Origin: Algibacter sp.
Lineage (GTDB): Bacteria; Bacteroidota; Bacteroidia; Flavobacteriales; Flavobacteriaceae
Length of the DNA: 64,000 nt
Direction of reading: 5' to 3'
NCBI RefSeq assembly: GCF_029245835.1
Contig: NZ_JAQWOO010000045.1
Coordinates: 46,245-110,244 of the forward strand
The notes under the pieces were generated by a model. It saw only the letters and a program-made list of their open reading frames with translations. It was not told where the DNA came from and did not search any database. Shown piece by piece: positions 17,313 through 26,964 of this stretch (positions are counted from its first letter, which is position 1; every line of letters begins with the position of its first letter). Made by a program: the position numbers and the translations under genes.

Positions 17313-19394
17313 ATGGCTAAAAAGAAAATACCAACAGCAAAAAATAAAGAAAAGCCAGTGCCTGCAAAGAAAAATACGGTACCAAAAAATAAAACGAACC
17401 CTTTTCTTATTGTAGGTATGGGGCATCTGCTGGTGGTTTAGAGGCTTTTAAAGAGTTTTTTGAGTCGGCACCAAAACATATGGGTATGGCATTTGTAATT
17501 GTACAACATTTAGACCCAACACATAAAAGCCTTATGGTGCAACTTTTAAAAAGTCATACAGACATGCAGGTTAAGGAAGTTAAAGACAAGACTAAAGTAT
17601 TACCCAACAATGTTTATGTTATCCCACCAAATAAGGATATGGCCATTTTTAATAGTGTTTTGCACCTTATGGAACCATCTGCAGTCAGAGGATTTAGAAA
17701 ACCAATAGACTTTTTCTTTCGTTCGCTTACAGAAGACCAGCAGGAAAAGGCTATTGGTATTATTTTATCAGGCACAGGTACCGAAGGTACATTGGGTTTA
17801 AAAGACATTAAAGGTCAAGGCGGACTATCCATCGTTCAAGACCCAGAAACTGCAAAATATGATGGTATGCCAAGAAGTGCGGTAGTGGCAGGTGTTGAGG
17901 ATTTTATACTTGAGGTGAAAAAAATACCAGAAGCACTAGTAAAATATGCAAAGAACCGAACATTTAAACCTCAAGAGAAACCCGAAATAGTTTCAACTAC
18001 AAATCAACTTCTTGAAAAAATATTCATCCTATTGCGTAATGAAACCGGCTGTAAATTTGGCGATTACAAAAGCAGTACGGTCATTCGCAGAATAGAGAAA
18101 CGGATGGCATTGAACCAAATTGATAAACTGGAGAACTATCTAAAATATCTTCAAAAAAACAAAGAAGAACTTCAAAAATTATTTGACGAACTGCTGATTG
18201 GTGTCACTTCATTTTTCAGGGATAAAGAGGCTTATGATGTCGTGGAACAAAAAATTATTCCAGAAATTATTAAAAAGAAATCCGACGGAGATACCATTCG
18301 TGTTTTTATTGCTTGATGCCGATGATAAGGTCGTTATTGTTAATAAAAAAGGCTGTGAATTGTCAGGTCATAGTGCAGAAGAAATAATTGGCAAACGTTG
18401 GTTTAAAGGTTTTATTTGTGATATTGGTAACAATTGTTTTGAAAAAGAAAAAGCTACTTTCGGTGAAAAACGTACAGTCTATCCTAAAAATTTTCAATGT
18501 AAGTTAAGAAGCAGGTCTAATGATGAAATAATTATGTCATGGAGCAATAGTATCTTAAGAGACAATAAGGGTCGGTTTTTAGGCACTATAATGGCAGGTG
18601 AAGACATTACCGAGCGAAAAAAAACAGAGCAACGAAAAGAAGAATACACACAAAATCTCGAAACTATTGTAGAGCAAAGAACCAAAAAATTGACAGAAGC
18701 TTTACGCAACGAAAAAATGGTCAACGAAATGAAAACAGCATTTGTTTCCATGGCGTCCCACGAGTTCCGCACACCATTGACTACTATTTTGTCGTCTGCT
18801 ATTTTGATTGCAAAATATAACGCTCTTCAACAGTATAACAAACAATCACAACATGTGCAGCGGATTAAATCTTCTGTAAAACAGCTTACTGCTATTTTGG
18901 AAGATTTTCTTTCCATGGATAAACTAGATCGTGGCATTGTCACCACAAGCAAAGAGGCTTTTAACTTAAAATTGTTTATTAAGGAAATATTGGATGAACT
19001 AAAATGGTCCTTAAAAGAAAACCAGCAAATTCATTTACAATATAAGGGCAGTTCAAAAGTTGTAATGGATAAAAAAATATTGCATAACGTTTTTGTAAAC
19101 CTTATTACCAATTCAATAAAATACTCGAACACCGATATCTTTATTAATGCAAAAGTTGAAAGTGATACTGTGCATATTACATTTATTGACGAAGGCATTG
19201 GCATTCCAAAAGATGAACAAAAACAGCTATTTACTAAATTTTTCAGAGCAAAAAACGCTGTTAACATTCAAGGGACTGGGCTTGGTCTATGTATTGTAAA
19301 GCACTACGTTAATTTGCTGGAAGGTAACATCACTTTTAAAAGCGAATTAGGAAAAGGGTCTACATTTTATCTATCATTGCCAAAAAACGCCTAG
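17313..19394 (+). pseudogene. CheB-CheR-PAS-histidine kinase fusion, broken by a frameshift and an internal deletion
   Basis: ATG 17313 begins a Lys/Pro-rich leader and a CheB methylesterase domain (FLIVGMG...). A missing G in the GGGG run near 17420 shifts the frame, and CheB resumes by about 17435 (MGMAFVIVQHLDP; LSGTGTEG). The CheR N-terminal domain follows (GVTSFFRDKEAYD). At about 18308 the sequence jumps, in another frame, to a PAS domain (FLLLDADDKVVIVN) and then HisKA (FVSMASHEFRTPLTTIL) and HATPase_c (EGIGIPKDEQKQLF, GTGLGLCIVKHYV). The CheR catalytic domain is gone. The kinase half is a close paralogue of the LOV kinase at 30-33 kb. No palindrome promoter was found. Confidence 0.8.
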
Positions 19395-19432
19395 TAATCA
19401 TCTCATATTTTATTAATACTAGACAACCTAGT

Positions 19433-19783
19433 TTAATCAAAATAAGCTTCCAAAACCTTAATCTGCCATTGTCCTACAGTTGAGACCTCTGTATCAGCAT
19501 TAAGTAAAACCAAACCATAACCCAATTTAGAGAGTTTACAATCGTTAATAATGTCGCTTTTTAAATCTGTAAATACGGGCATAAAATGTTGTTGTATTTC
19601 TAAACCCGAAGATTTCCCAACGTTTATGGCCTTTAAAACCGCATCAGAAATCTGTTCTGGTGATAAGCCCTCTTTCAATAAATTACTTGCTAAATGGTTT
19701 AATTGTATGTTGTAGTAAAAATCCAGAAAGTTTTCTATAGCATCAGCTTTATGATATTGTTTTTGATAAATTAAAATTTCCAT
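19433..19783 (-). CDS. Hypothetical protein
   Basis: 116 aa, soluble, helical. LLKEGLSPEQISDAVLKAINVGKSSGL looks like a small helical bundle motif, and the C-terminus is LSKLGYGLVLLNADTEVSTVGQWQIKVL. No family recognised. It lies 70 nt downstream of the coiled-coil gene at 19854-20261 and has no site of its own, so it is probably the second gene of that operon. Confidence 0.6.
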   Translation of the reverse strand: MEILIYQKQYHKADAIENFLDFYYNIQLNHLASNLLKEGLSPEQISDAVLKAINVGKSSGLEIQQHFMPVFTDLKSDIINDCKLSKLGYGLVLLNADTEVSTVGQWQIKVLEAYFD

Positions 19784-19853
19784 AACGTTGGTTTTAAAAA
19801 CGGACTATTAGTAAACTAAATGTTGATACATAATACCAAAGGACATTCTATTG

Positions 19854-20261
19854 TTAAATATCTTTGGCATGATCAAAAATTATTTTTTTGAATGTTTTAA
19901 AATTCTCGGTGAAGGTATTCATCCGTTTTGCAAGCTGGCTATGTTTATCTCTATAAACGGCATCAGATAATCCTTTTTCACCTTTTACTATTTTAGATAA
20001 TGTGCTTTCGTGCTGTATAATATCGTCTTCAAGGTCTTCTAGAAAATCGATATGTATTTTATCCAGATTTTTCAATAGTTTAGTAAACTCTTGTTTGTTG
20101 CTCTCTTCGGATTCTTTTTGCTTCAATAAATTTTCAAAAAACCGAATCTCGTCTTTCAAAAATTCAATGGTGTCCAGCCATTCTCGGCTTTCAAAATGTA
20201 GTATGTCCAATGCTGCACCAAGTAGTAATTTTGCTTTCGGATTTGAAATTAAGGTCGTCAT
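19854..20261 (-). CDS. Coiled-coil stress-island protein, paralogue of the 13.2-kb gene
   Basis: 135 aa, helical, acidic. The N-terminal LHFESREWLDTIEFLKDEIR aligns with LHFEHVQWNRELSFWEDELK of the protein at 13200-13586. Both continue as long amphipathic helices with Asp/Lys-rich turns. Function unknown. It is driven by an exact consensus palindrome. Confidence 0.65.
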   Translation of the reverse strand: MTTLISNPKAKLLLGAALDILHFESREWLDTIEFLKDEIRFFENLLKQKESEESNKQEFTKLLKNLDKIHIDFLEDLEDDIIQHESTLSKIVKGEKGLSDAVYRDKHSQLAKRMNTFTENFKTFKKIIFDHAKDI

Positions 20262-20314
20262 ACCATATCTATTTTAAACTATTTTATTACGCATTTATTG
20301 TTTCTTTTAGAATG

Positions 20315-20357
20315 TAAAAATGCAATACTATTGTTTAAAATAAAATGACCTAGGTCA
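20315..20357 (-). promoter_or_regulatory. Exact island palindrome upstream of the coiled-coil gene
   Basis: Site TGACCTAGGTCA at 20346-20357. The minus-strand box at the usual offset is CATTTTTA (20322-20315), the weakest fit among the exact sites. A better TAGTATTG at 20330-20323 is 8 bp closer. Confidence 0.6.
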
Positions 20358-20396
20358 GCAAGTTTATGAAATAAAAAATGTTAAAATTATCTCAAC

Positions 20397-20439
20397 TGAT
20401 TTGGGTCATTTTCAATACATTACAACTCATGTAGATTTG
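20397..20439 (+). promoter_or_regulatory. Island palindrome and perfect -7 box for the BON protein
   Basis: Site TGATTTGGGTCA at 20397-20408, -7 box TAGATTTG at 20432-20439, ATG 20469 thirty nt beyond. Confidence 0.8.
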
Positions 20440-20468
20440 GATATATTAATTTTAAAAATATAAAAATT

Positions 20469-21137
20469 ATGAAAACAGATGTAGAAATTAAAGACGATGT
20501 ATTAGACGAATTAGCATGGCAGCAAAATGTGGATGAAACTCAAATAGGGGTTATTGTGGAAAATGGTGTGGTAACACTTAGTGGTGTAGTTAATAATTAC
20601 TCTAAAAAACTAGCTGCTGAAAAAGCAGCAAAAAGCGTTAAAGGAGTAAAAGCGGTTGCTCTTGATATTGAGGTTAAATATGGTAATGATTTTAAAAAAA
20701 CGGATAAAGAAATCGCAAAAGCTGTAGTAGATGCTTTTGAGTGGAATTCTTCAGTTCCTGAAGATGATATTACCATAAAAGTTGAAAATGGTTGGGTTTA
20801 CTTAACAGGAGAAGTGCAATGGTTATATCAAAAAAATGCTGCAAAAAAAGCTGTAGAAAAACTGTTGGGTGTTAAAGGTGTAAGTAATTCGATTTCACTG
20901 AAAAGTAGCATAAAACCTTCTGAAGTAAAAGAAAAAATAAAAAGGGCATTTGAAAGAATGGCAGCCTTTGATGCAGATGGTATTATTTTAGAAACTCATG
21001 GTAATACAGTGACATTACGTGGTAAGGTACATTCTTATAAAGAAAAAGAAGATGCTGAAACCGCTGCCTATAATGCGCCAGGTGTTTATGATGTTAAAAA
21101 CGAACTTAAGGTACAGTATCGTGCAGCGTATGCATAG
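20469..21137 (+). CDS. Protein with three BON domains
   Basis: 222 aa. Three consecutive BON repeats (about 3-70, 77-145, 148-215), each with the conserved core (VENGVVTLSGVVNNY..K..AEKAAKSVKGVKAV; VENGWVYLTGEVQW; ETHGNTVTLRGKVHSY). There is no signal peptide, so this one is probably cytoplasmic, unlike OsmY. BON domains bind phospholipid or other ligands and are common in osmotic and stasis responses; the specific ligand is unknown. Confidence 0.9.
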   Translation: MKTDVEIKDDVLDELAWQQNVDETQIGVIVENGVVTLSGVVNNYSKKLAAEKAAKSVKGVKAVALDIEVKYGNDFKKTDKEIAKAVVDAFEWNSSVPEDDITIKVENGWVYLTGEVQWLYQKNAAKKAVEKLLGVKGVSNSISLKSSIKPSEVKEKIKRAFERMAAFDADGIILETHGNTVTLRGKVHSYKEKEDAETAAYNAPGVYDVKNELKVQYRAAYA

Positions 21138-21326
21138 ATAATTTATTATTTAAGTACAATTCCAGATAACTCTGATTTTAATTATAAAGTCAGGGTTATT
21201 TTATTGTAAAAAATTTAAATAGACTCAATAAATTACATATAAATTTGAAAAAGATGCTAAAAGTATTGTTAACGCCACAAAGAAATTAGATAGTAAAATT
21301 TGATTCTTTTTTTAGATGCAGCAAAA

Positions 21327-21389
21327 AGAAAGAGCCTTCTAAAAAAATAAGTAGTGATATACGTTTTATATTTTAAGAAAGCTCTTTCT
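21327..21389. terminator. Inverted repeat between convergent BON and dodecin genes
   Basis: AGAAAGAGCCTTCT (21327-21340) and AGAAAGCTCTTTCT (21376-21389) pair over 14 bases with one mismatch and a 35-nt loop. The position between two convergent stops suits a bidirectional terminator, though the T-runs are short. Confidence 0.45.
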
Positions 21390-21414
21390 AGCACCAACTA
21401 AACTGAATAATTAA

Positions 21415-21624
21415 TTAAAGGCTGTCCATAATACCAAAGCATACTTTGGTCGTTACTCGGTACTCTGCAACCGCATTATTATTTACGGTAACCTGCATGT
21501 CTTTAACATATACTGATTTAATATTTTTAACCGATTTTGCGGCTTCTTTAACCACATTTTTAACGGCGTCTTCAAAACTAATCGTTGAGTTGCCCAACAC
21601 TTCTATTACTTTTAATACTGACAT
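21415..21624 (-). CDS. Dodecin (flavin-binding)
   Basis: 69 aa, the usual dodecin size. It has the single beta-alpha-beta-beta pattern with VIEVLGNSTISFEDAVKNVV, AAKSVKNIKSVYVKDMQV and AEYRVTTKVCF, which match the family. Dodecins form 12-mers that store or buffer riboflavin/FMN and protect against flavin photochemistry. That is of interest beside a LOV photoreceptor in the same regulon. It has an exact palindrome and perfect -7 box. Confidence 0.88.
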   Translation of the reverse strand: MSVLKVIEVLGNSTISFEDAVKNVVKEAAKSVKNIKSVYVKDMQVTVNNNAVAEYRVTTKVCFGIMDSL

Positions 21625-21655
21625 GATATTTTGATTTAATTTTATTAATACACTT

Positions 21656-21698
21656 CAAAATTAGAAATAGAATATGCTTTAGAAAATGACCTAGGTCA
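21656..21698 (-). promoter_or_regulatory. Exact island palindrome and perfect -7 box for dodecin
   Basis: Site TGACCTAGGTCA at 21687-21698, minus-strand -7 TAATTTTG (21663-21656), ATG 21624. Confidence 0.85.
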
Positions 21699-21721
21699 GG
21701 TGAAAGAAAATAATATCTCAT

Positions 21722-21764
21722 TGACGTAGGTCATTTTAAGTAAGGATTGCTATTGTTACTTTTA
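21722..21764 (+). promoter_or_regulatory. Island palindrome and -7 box for the LRR surface protein
   Basis: Site TGACGTAGGTCA at 21722-21733, -7 box TACTTTTA at 21757-21764. The box lies inside the longest ORF, which fixes the true start at ATG 21792. Confidence 0.75.
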
Positions 21765-21791
21765 AATATCAAATTCACAAAACGTCAAATC

Positions 21792-23645
21792 ATGAAAATA
21801 AAACTATGCTATAGACTATTAATAACCTCGTGTTTAATAGCGGTTTCTTTTATGGGTAATACACAAACCACCTATGTGGCAGATAATTTTTTTGAAAGTT
21901 ATTTAGAACACCATAATGCAAATGGAGAAGTTGTGACTGTTGGTGACCCGTCAAGTATGGGAAATGGAGTGTCAGGAGATGATTATGTGCTTACCTCAAG
22001 AATTAATACAGTTGCTCATTTAAATGTATCTAACAAAAACATCAGTGATTTAACTGGAATTGAAGATTTTATTGCATTGACTGAATTGGATTGTTCTGAT
22101 AATAATCTAACCAGTTTAAACATTAGTAGCAACACAGCATTAACCACCTTGTCTTGCTATTTAAATGAAATAAGCAATTTAGACGTTAGTAGCAACACCG
22201 ATTTAACGTATTTATCTTGTTATAGTAATGAATTGGCTACATTAGATATGAGTAGTAATCCCTTATTAACCTATTTGTCTTGCGACTATAATAATTTAAC
22301 CAGTTTGGATGTAAGTACTAATAGTGCTTTAACTTATTTATCTTGTTTCTTTAATGATTTAAGTGCTTTAGATATAAGTAGTAGTACTTTATTAACAGAT
22401 TTATATTGTGATAAAAACGATTTAAATGCTTTAGATATAACTAATAACACTGCTCTAATTCATTTACAATGTTTCGAGAATAACTTAGCCACTTTAGATG
22501 TAAGTAATAATACTCTTTTAGAGGATATAACGTGTTACGATAATAATCTTAGTGAATTAGATGTAAGCAACAATACCCAATTAACATATTTATCTTGTTA
22601 TTCCAATAATATTAGCAGTTTAGACGTGAGCAACAATATCTTACTAAATTCCTTAAGATGCGCTCTTAATAATTTAAACCATTTAGATGTGAGCAACAAT
22701 CCAGAATTAACCTTTTTAAGCTGTCAATCCAATAACTTGACTGAGTTAAATGTGAAGAATGGTACTAACAATAATATTACATATTTTAATGCCAAGTTTA
22801 ATCCAGATTTAACCTGTATACAAGTAGATGATGTTGCTTACAGCGATGTGCATTGGTATAATATTGATACACAATCTTTTTTTAGCGCATATTGTGGTTA
22901 CGATCTCACCTATGTACCAGATAATTTATTTGAGCAAGTCTTAATAGATCTTGGATATGATGATGTGTTAGATGATTATGTACGCACCGCTAATATAAAT
23001 ACCTTAACCTCTTTATATATAGCTTTTGAAGGTATAAACGACCTAACAGGAATAGAGGAATTTTCTGCATTGGAGTCCTTATTTTGTAATAACAATAATT
23101 TAAGTGTTTTAGATGTAAGTCATAACACAGCCTTAACTTTTTTAGCTTGTTACAATAATAACTTGAGCAGTTTAGATTTAAGCACTAATACAGCCTTGAC
23201 ATTTTTGAGTTGTACTAATAATGATTTAAGTAGCTTAAATGTGCGAAATGGCAATAATTCAAATATTACACCTTCTATTAATTTTAATGCCCTTAATAAT
23301 CCAGACTTGTACTGCATCCAAGTGGATGATGCATTTTGGAGTACAGCAAATTGGCCAAATATAGATGACCAATCCTATTTTGATCAGGATTGTACGCTAT
23401 CATTAACTAAAAATATGCTTTCATCTTCCTTAAACATTTACCCAAATCCTGCTGCGGATTATTTAACCATTGATTTAAAAAACAATTTACAGCTAAAAAC
23501 AGCAACTATTTACAGTATTACGGGTGTTTTGGCTATGCAAACACAAAAAAAGAATTTCAATCTAGAAGGTTTGCAATCTGGTCTATACATATTACAAGTC
23601 AGAACCAATAGGGGTACTATTCATAAAAAAATATTAAAAGATTAA
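21792..23645 (+). CDS. Secreted leucine-rich-repeat protein with type IX (por) sorting tail
   Basis: 617 aa from ATG 21792, with signal peptide MKIKLCYRLLITSCLIAVSF. About a dozen LRRs follow of the form LT.LSC..NNLSSLDVSNNT, the Bacteroidetes/Listeria-like LRR type, broken by a spacer (about 340-390) that repeats the N-terminal cap (DLTYVPDNLFEQVL). The end (about 540-617) is a type A por domain: IYPNPAADYLTIDL...GLYILQVRTNRGTIHKKIL. It should cross the outer membrane by the type IX system and act at the surface in adhesion or ligand binding. Confidence 0.88.
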   Translation: MKIKLCYRLLITSCLIAVSFMGNTQTTYVADNFFESYLEHHNANGEVVTVGDPSSMGNGVSGDDYVLTSRINTVAHLNVSNKNISDLTGIEDFIALTELDCSDNNLTSLNISSNTALTTLSCYLNEISNLDVSSNTDLTYLSCYSNELATLDMSSNPLLTYLSCDYNNLTSLDVSTNSALTYLSCFFNDLSALDISSSTLLTDLYCDKNDLNALDITNNTALIHLQCFENNLATLDVSNNTLLEDITCYDNNLSELDVSNNTQLTYLSCYSNNISSLDVSNNILLNSLRCALNNLNHLDVSNNPELTFLSCQSNNLTELNVKNGTNNNITYFNAKFNPDLTCIQVDDVAYSDVHWYNIDTQSFFSAYCGYDLTYVPDNLFEQVLIDLGYDDVLDDYVRTANINTLTSLYIAFEGINDLTGIEEFSALESLFCNNNNLSVLDVSHNTALTFLACYNNNLSSLDLSTNTALTFLSCTNNDLSSLNVRNGNNSNITPSINFNALNNPDLYCIQVDDAFWSTANWPNIDDQSYFDQDCTLSLTKNMLSSSLNIYPNPAADYLTIDLKNNLQLKTATIYSITGVLAMQTQKKNFNLEGLQSGLYILQVRTNRGTIHKKILKD

Positions 23646-23746
23646 GGTCGTGCATACTGTAAAATCTAACCTTATTCTATGTAATTAAAAAGGATTTGTC
23701 TAAAATAAAAACTCTAAAAAGCATCATTTAATAAAGCGTGATTTTC

Positions 23747-23789
23747 TGATTTACATTATTTTAAAACGATTAAAACATGAGTGCTTTTA
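23747..23789 (+). promoter_or_regulatory. Weak island-type site upstream of PEP synthase
   Basis: TGATTTACATTA (23747-23758) keeps the first half only. TGCTTTTA (23782-23789) lies at the regular 35-bp offset and ATG 23819 is 30 nt beyond. The spacing is what makes me list it. Confidence 0.4.
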
Positions 23790-23818
23790 GAATTAAATAA
23801 CAAAAAAGTATTAAAAAT

Positions 23819-26212
23819 ATGGAATCACATATTAAAAAATTTAGCGAAATTGGTATAAATGATATTGAAATTGTAGGGGGTAAAAATGCGTCTTTAGGTG
23901 AAATGTACAATCAATTAATACCCAAGGGCGTAAATGTTCCCAATGGCTTTGCAACAACATCATTCGCCTTTTGGGAATTCTTAAAAGAGAATAAGATTCA
24001 GCAATCTTTAGAAGAACTATTATGCCAACTTGATAGAAAAGAATTCTCAAACCTTGAAACAATTGGGAAACAAGCACGCGATTATATTCTAAAAGGAATA
24101 TTTTCCAAAGAATTTTCAGAAGAAATCATAAAAGCCTATACTAATTTATGTGGTGAAGATAAAAAAGCAGTGGCCGTAAGAAGTAGCGCAACAGCCGAAG
24201 ACCTTCCAGATGCCAGTTTTGCAGGACAGCACGAAACCTACTTGAATGTAAAAGGAGATGAAGAATTACTTAAAGCTGTAAAAAAATGCTTTGCGTCCTT
24301 ATATACCAATCGCGCTATCAAATACAGAGAAGACAAAGGATTTCAACATCATACTATTGCGCTTTCGGTTGGTGTCCAGCTTATGGTACGATCTGACAAA
24401 GCCTCCTCTGGCGTTGGTTTTACCATAGAGCCAGAATCTGGTTTTGATAACGTTATCCTACTTTCTGGTGTTTGGGGATTGGGTGAAAATATCGTGCAAG
24501 GTACTGTAAACCCCGATGAGTTTTACTTATTTAAACCAAACTTGGAAAATGGCAAAAACCCCATAATTCAGAAAACACTGGGAGACAAGAAACTATGTAT
24601 GATTTATGCAAAAGATAAAACTAAAATATCTACTTTAAATATTTATACACCAATAGTTAAACAGCAACAGTTTGTGTTATCTAATCAAGAAATTATAACT
24701 CTTGGACAATGGGCAAAACAAATTGAAGCGCATTATAAAAAGCCTATGGATATAGAATGGGCTAAAGATGGTATTACAAATCAATTATATATTACCCAAG
24801 CACGACCAGAAACGGTGCACCAAATCCGAAATAAAAATATTCATATTGAATATAAACTATTAGAAAAAGGAACCGTTTTGTCTCAGGGTAATGCAGTAGG
24901 TTCTAAAATAAGAGTAGGTAAAGCATGTTATTTAAAATCGCCAAAGGATGTGAACCTACTTGCCAAAAATAGCATTATTGTTACAGATACTATAACACCA
25001 GATTGGGATCCGTTATTAAAACAAGTGGCTGGTATTATTACCAATAAAGGAGGAAGAACAAGTCATGCAGCCATTGTTGCCCGTGAGTTGGGTGTTCCTG
25101 CCATTGTAGGTTGCGGTGATGCGACTACTACAATTAAAGATGGTGAAATTATTACTTTATCATGCGCACAAGGCAAAACAGGATATATTTATAAAGGCGA
25201 ACTTTCTTTTGAAGAAAAGGAAATAGATTTTTCAAATATAAAAATGCCAAAAACGGAAGTTAAAATGATTCTGGCAGACCCCGAAAATGCCTTTCAATTA
25301 TCATTCTATCCAAATAATGGTGTGGGTTTATTGCGAATGGAATTTATAATTACGCATTTAGTTAAAGTACATCCTATGGCATTAGTACGTTTCGATAAAA
25401 TCAAGGATATTTCAGTCAGAAAACAAATTGCCGAAATCACCCAAAACTATAAAAATAAGGAAGATTACTTTATAGACCAACTCTCGCAAGGTATAGCAAC
25501 TATTGCAGCCGCTTTCTACCCTAAAGAAGTTATTGTAAGGTTAAGTGATTTTAAAACCAACGAATATGCAAATCTTATTGGGGGTTATGATTTTGAACCC
25601 AAAGAAGAAAACCCAATGCTTGGTTTTAGAGGCGCATCTCGATATTATAGTGAGTTGTATAAAGAAGGATTTGCATTGGAGTGTAAAGCCATAAAAAAAG
25701 TAAGGGAAGCTATGGGGCTTACCAATTTAAAAGTGATGGTACCTTTTTGTAGAACCATTAAAGAGGGTGAAAAAGTACTTGCCAACATGGAAGAAAACGG
25801 CTTAAAACGTGGTAATAATGGTTTGGAAGTCTATACCATGGTTGAAATACCAAGTAATGTGGTTTTGGCAGAAAAATTTGCTGAAATATTTGATGGTTTT
25901 TCTATAGGTTCAAATGATTTAACACAACTTACTTTAGGCATAGACAGAGATTCTGAACTCATGGGAAAACTTTTTGATGAAAACGATGAAGCTGCAAAAC
26001 AAATGGTTGCCATGGCCATAAAATCAGCAAAAAAAACAAATACTAAAATTGGACTTTGTGGACAAGCACCTAGCGATTTTCCAGAATTTGCAGCATTTCT
26101 GGTAAACCAAGGCATTGATAGTATTTCTTTTAATCCAGATGCTTTATTACAAGGTATAGAGAATATCAATAGAGCTGAAAAATCAATTTTACCAGCATCA
26201 GTTATTATGTAA
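23819..26212 (+). CDS. ppsA: Phosphoenolpyruvate synthase (pyruvate, water dikinase)
   Basis: 797 aa, close to E. coli PpsA. The N-terminal ATP-grasp domain (1-340) has VGGKNASLGEM and VRSSATAEDLPDASFAGQHE. The central phosphohistidine domain carries GGRTSHAAIVAREL with catalytic His416. The C-terminal TIM barrel has GFRGASRY, FSIGSNDLTQLTLGIDRDS and GLCGQAPS with the catalytic Cys. It turns pyruvate and ATP into PEP, AMP and phosphate, restarting gluconeogenesis. PpsA is a regular member of low-oxygen/stasis clusters. It lies directly before the RNA array. Confidence 0.93.
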   Translation: MESHIKKFSEIGINDIEIVGGKNASLGEMYNQLIPKGVNVPNGFATTSFAFWEFLKENKIQQSLEELLCQLDRKEFSNLETIGKQARDYILKGIFSKEFSEEIIKAYTNLCGEDKKAVAVRSSATAEDLPDASFAGQHETYLNVKGDEELLKAVKKCFASLYTNRAIKYREDKGFQHHTIALSVGVQLMVRSDKASSGVGFTIEPESGFDNVILLSGVWGLGENIVQGTVNPDEFYLFKPNLENGKNPIIQKTLGDKKLCMIYAKDKTKISTLNIYTPIVKQQQFVLSNQEIITLGQWAKQIEAHYKKPMDIEWAKDGITNQLYITQARPETVHQIRNKNIHIEYKLLEKGTVLSQGNAVGSKIRVGKACYLKSPKDVNLLAKNSIIVTDTITPDWDPLLKQVAGIITNKGGRTSHAAIVARELGVPAIVGCGDATTTIKDGEIITLSCAQGKTGYIYKGELSFEEKEIDFSNIKMPKTEVKMILADPENAFQLSFYPNNGVGLLRMEFIITHLVKVHPMALVRFDKIKDISVRKQIAEITQNYKNKEDYFIDQLSQGIATIAAAFYPKEVIVRLSDFKTNEYANLIGGYDFEPKEENPMLGFRGASRYYSELYKEGFALECKAIKKVREAMGLTNLKVMVPFCRTIKEGEKVLANMEENGLKRGNNGLEVYTMVEIPSNVVLAEKFAEIFDGFSIGSNDLTQLTLGIDRDSELMGKLFDENDEAAKQMVAMAIKSAKKTNTKIGLCGQAPSDFPEFAAFLVNQGIDSISFNPDALLQGIENINRAEKSILPASVIM

Positions 26213-26242
26213 TAGAATTAATTTTAAAAAATATATTCAAAC

Positions 26243-26285
26243 TGACCTAGGTCATATAGCGAATTTAAAAACTGCTATATATTAG
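26243..26285 (+). promoter_or_regulatory. Exact island palindrome and -7 box of RNA unit 1
   Basis: Site TGACCTAGGTCA at 26243-26254, box TATATTAG at 26278-26285. Same 35-bp spacing as at the protein genes. Confidence 0.75.
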
Positions 26286-26291
26286 CCATAT

Positions 26292-26492
26292 CATAAAAAC
26301 AAATGTTCTTTGAAACTTAACAATATTAAAGAAGCTATTAATTAATTTTTGTTGATATAAAGTGATTAATCTTGTTTGGCAAAAATTAATTTGAATTGTG
26401 CTTATCAGTAATTGATGGTATAAAGAAATTAATTAGAGTTATAAAGAGTTAGTTGCTTTATAAGGAAACTGGAAGTTTCGACTTCCAGTTTC
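26292..26492 (+). ncRNA. Putative regulon-controlled RNA, unit 1 (short form)
   Basis: About 200 nt from the predicted start near 26292 to the hairpin at 26465-26491. The leader contains GTTCTTTGAAA (26305-26315), 50 nt after the palindrome. The 3' hairpin is GAAACTGGAAG/CTTCCAGTTTC, an 11-bp stem with a 5-6-nt loop (26465-26491). No start codon with a plausible ORF is conserved with the other two units. Compared with units 2 and 3, the central part with the GGGACA/GGGGCA hairpin is missing. The ends of the RNA are inferred. Confidence 0.6.
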
Positions 26493-26514
26493 TATTTAAA
26501 AAAAATGATGCAAT

Positions 26515-26557
26515 TGACCTAGGTCATTTCGCAGCTTGTATAAGGGTTGTAAATTAG
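26515..26557 (+). promoter_or_regulatory. Exact island palindrome and -7 box of RNA unit 2
   Basis: Site TGACCTAGGTCA at 26515-26526, box TAAATTAG at 26550-26557, 22 nt after the hairpin of unit 1. Confidence 0.75.
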
Positions 26558-26563
26558 CAGTAA

Positions 26564-26948
26564 AATTATTAAGAGAGTTCTTTGAAATAAAAATAAAGGT
26601 TCTTGTTGCAGTAATGTAACAAAGACCATTGGTGCGAAACTGTGCTTGAAAGCTTTAAGCTTTTTGTGTTGACTTTGTAATGAAGTGCATGCAATATCAG
26701 ATTAAGACTGTAAAGAATAGTTTTTACCAGTAATCTGGGACATTTAGTTGTCCCAGATTATTTTAAAATATTGGTTGTCAATTGCTGTAAGGCAAGCGAA
26801 ACCAGTTTGAAACGATTGAATTTGTTTTACAAAAATTGATTTTTTAAAAAATTCCAGAAATGGAAGTTTTGATTGGTTAGTTGGACGTATAGATAAAATG
26901 AATCGTCTCAACAGGAAACTGGAAGTTTAGGCTTCCAGTTTCTATTTT
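26564..26948 (+). ncRNA. Putative regulon-controlled RNA, unit 2
   Basis: About 380 nt. The boxA-like GTTCTTTGAAA is at 26577-26587. A central hairpin AATCTGGGACA-TTTAGT-TGTCCCAGATT (26732-26759) is preceded by ACCAG, which could pair with CTGG as an alternative. The 3' hairpin GAAACTGGAAG/CTTCCAGTTTC is at about 26915-26941. The sequence aligns with unit 3 along its whole length (shared GTTGACTTTGTAA, TTAAAATATT, AATCGTCTCA). Reading frames are interrupted by stops and by indels that are not multiples of three, so it is probably untranslated. Confidence 0.65.
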
Positions 26949-26964
26949 AAAAAAATAATACAAC

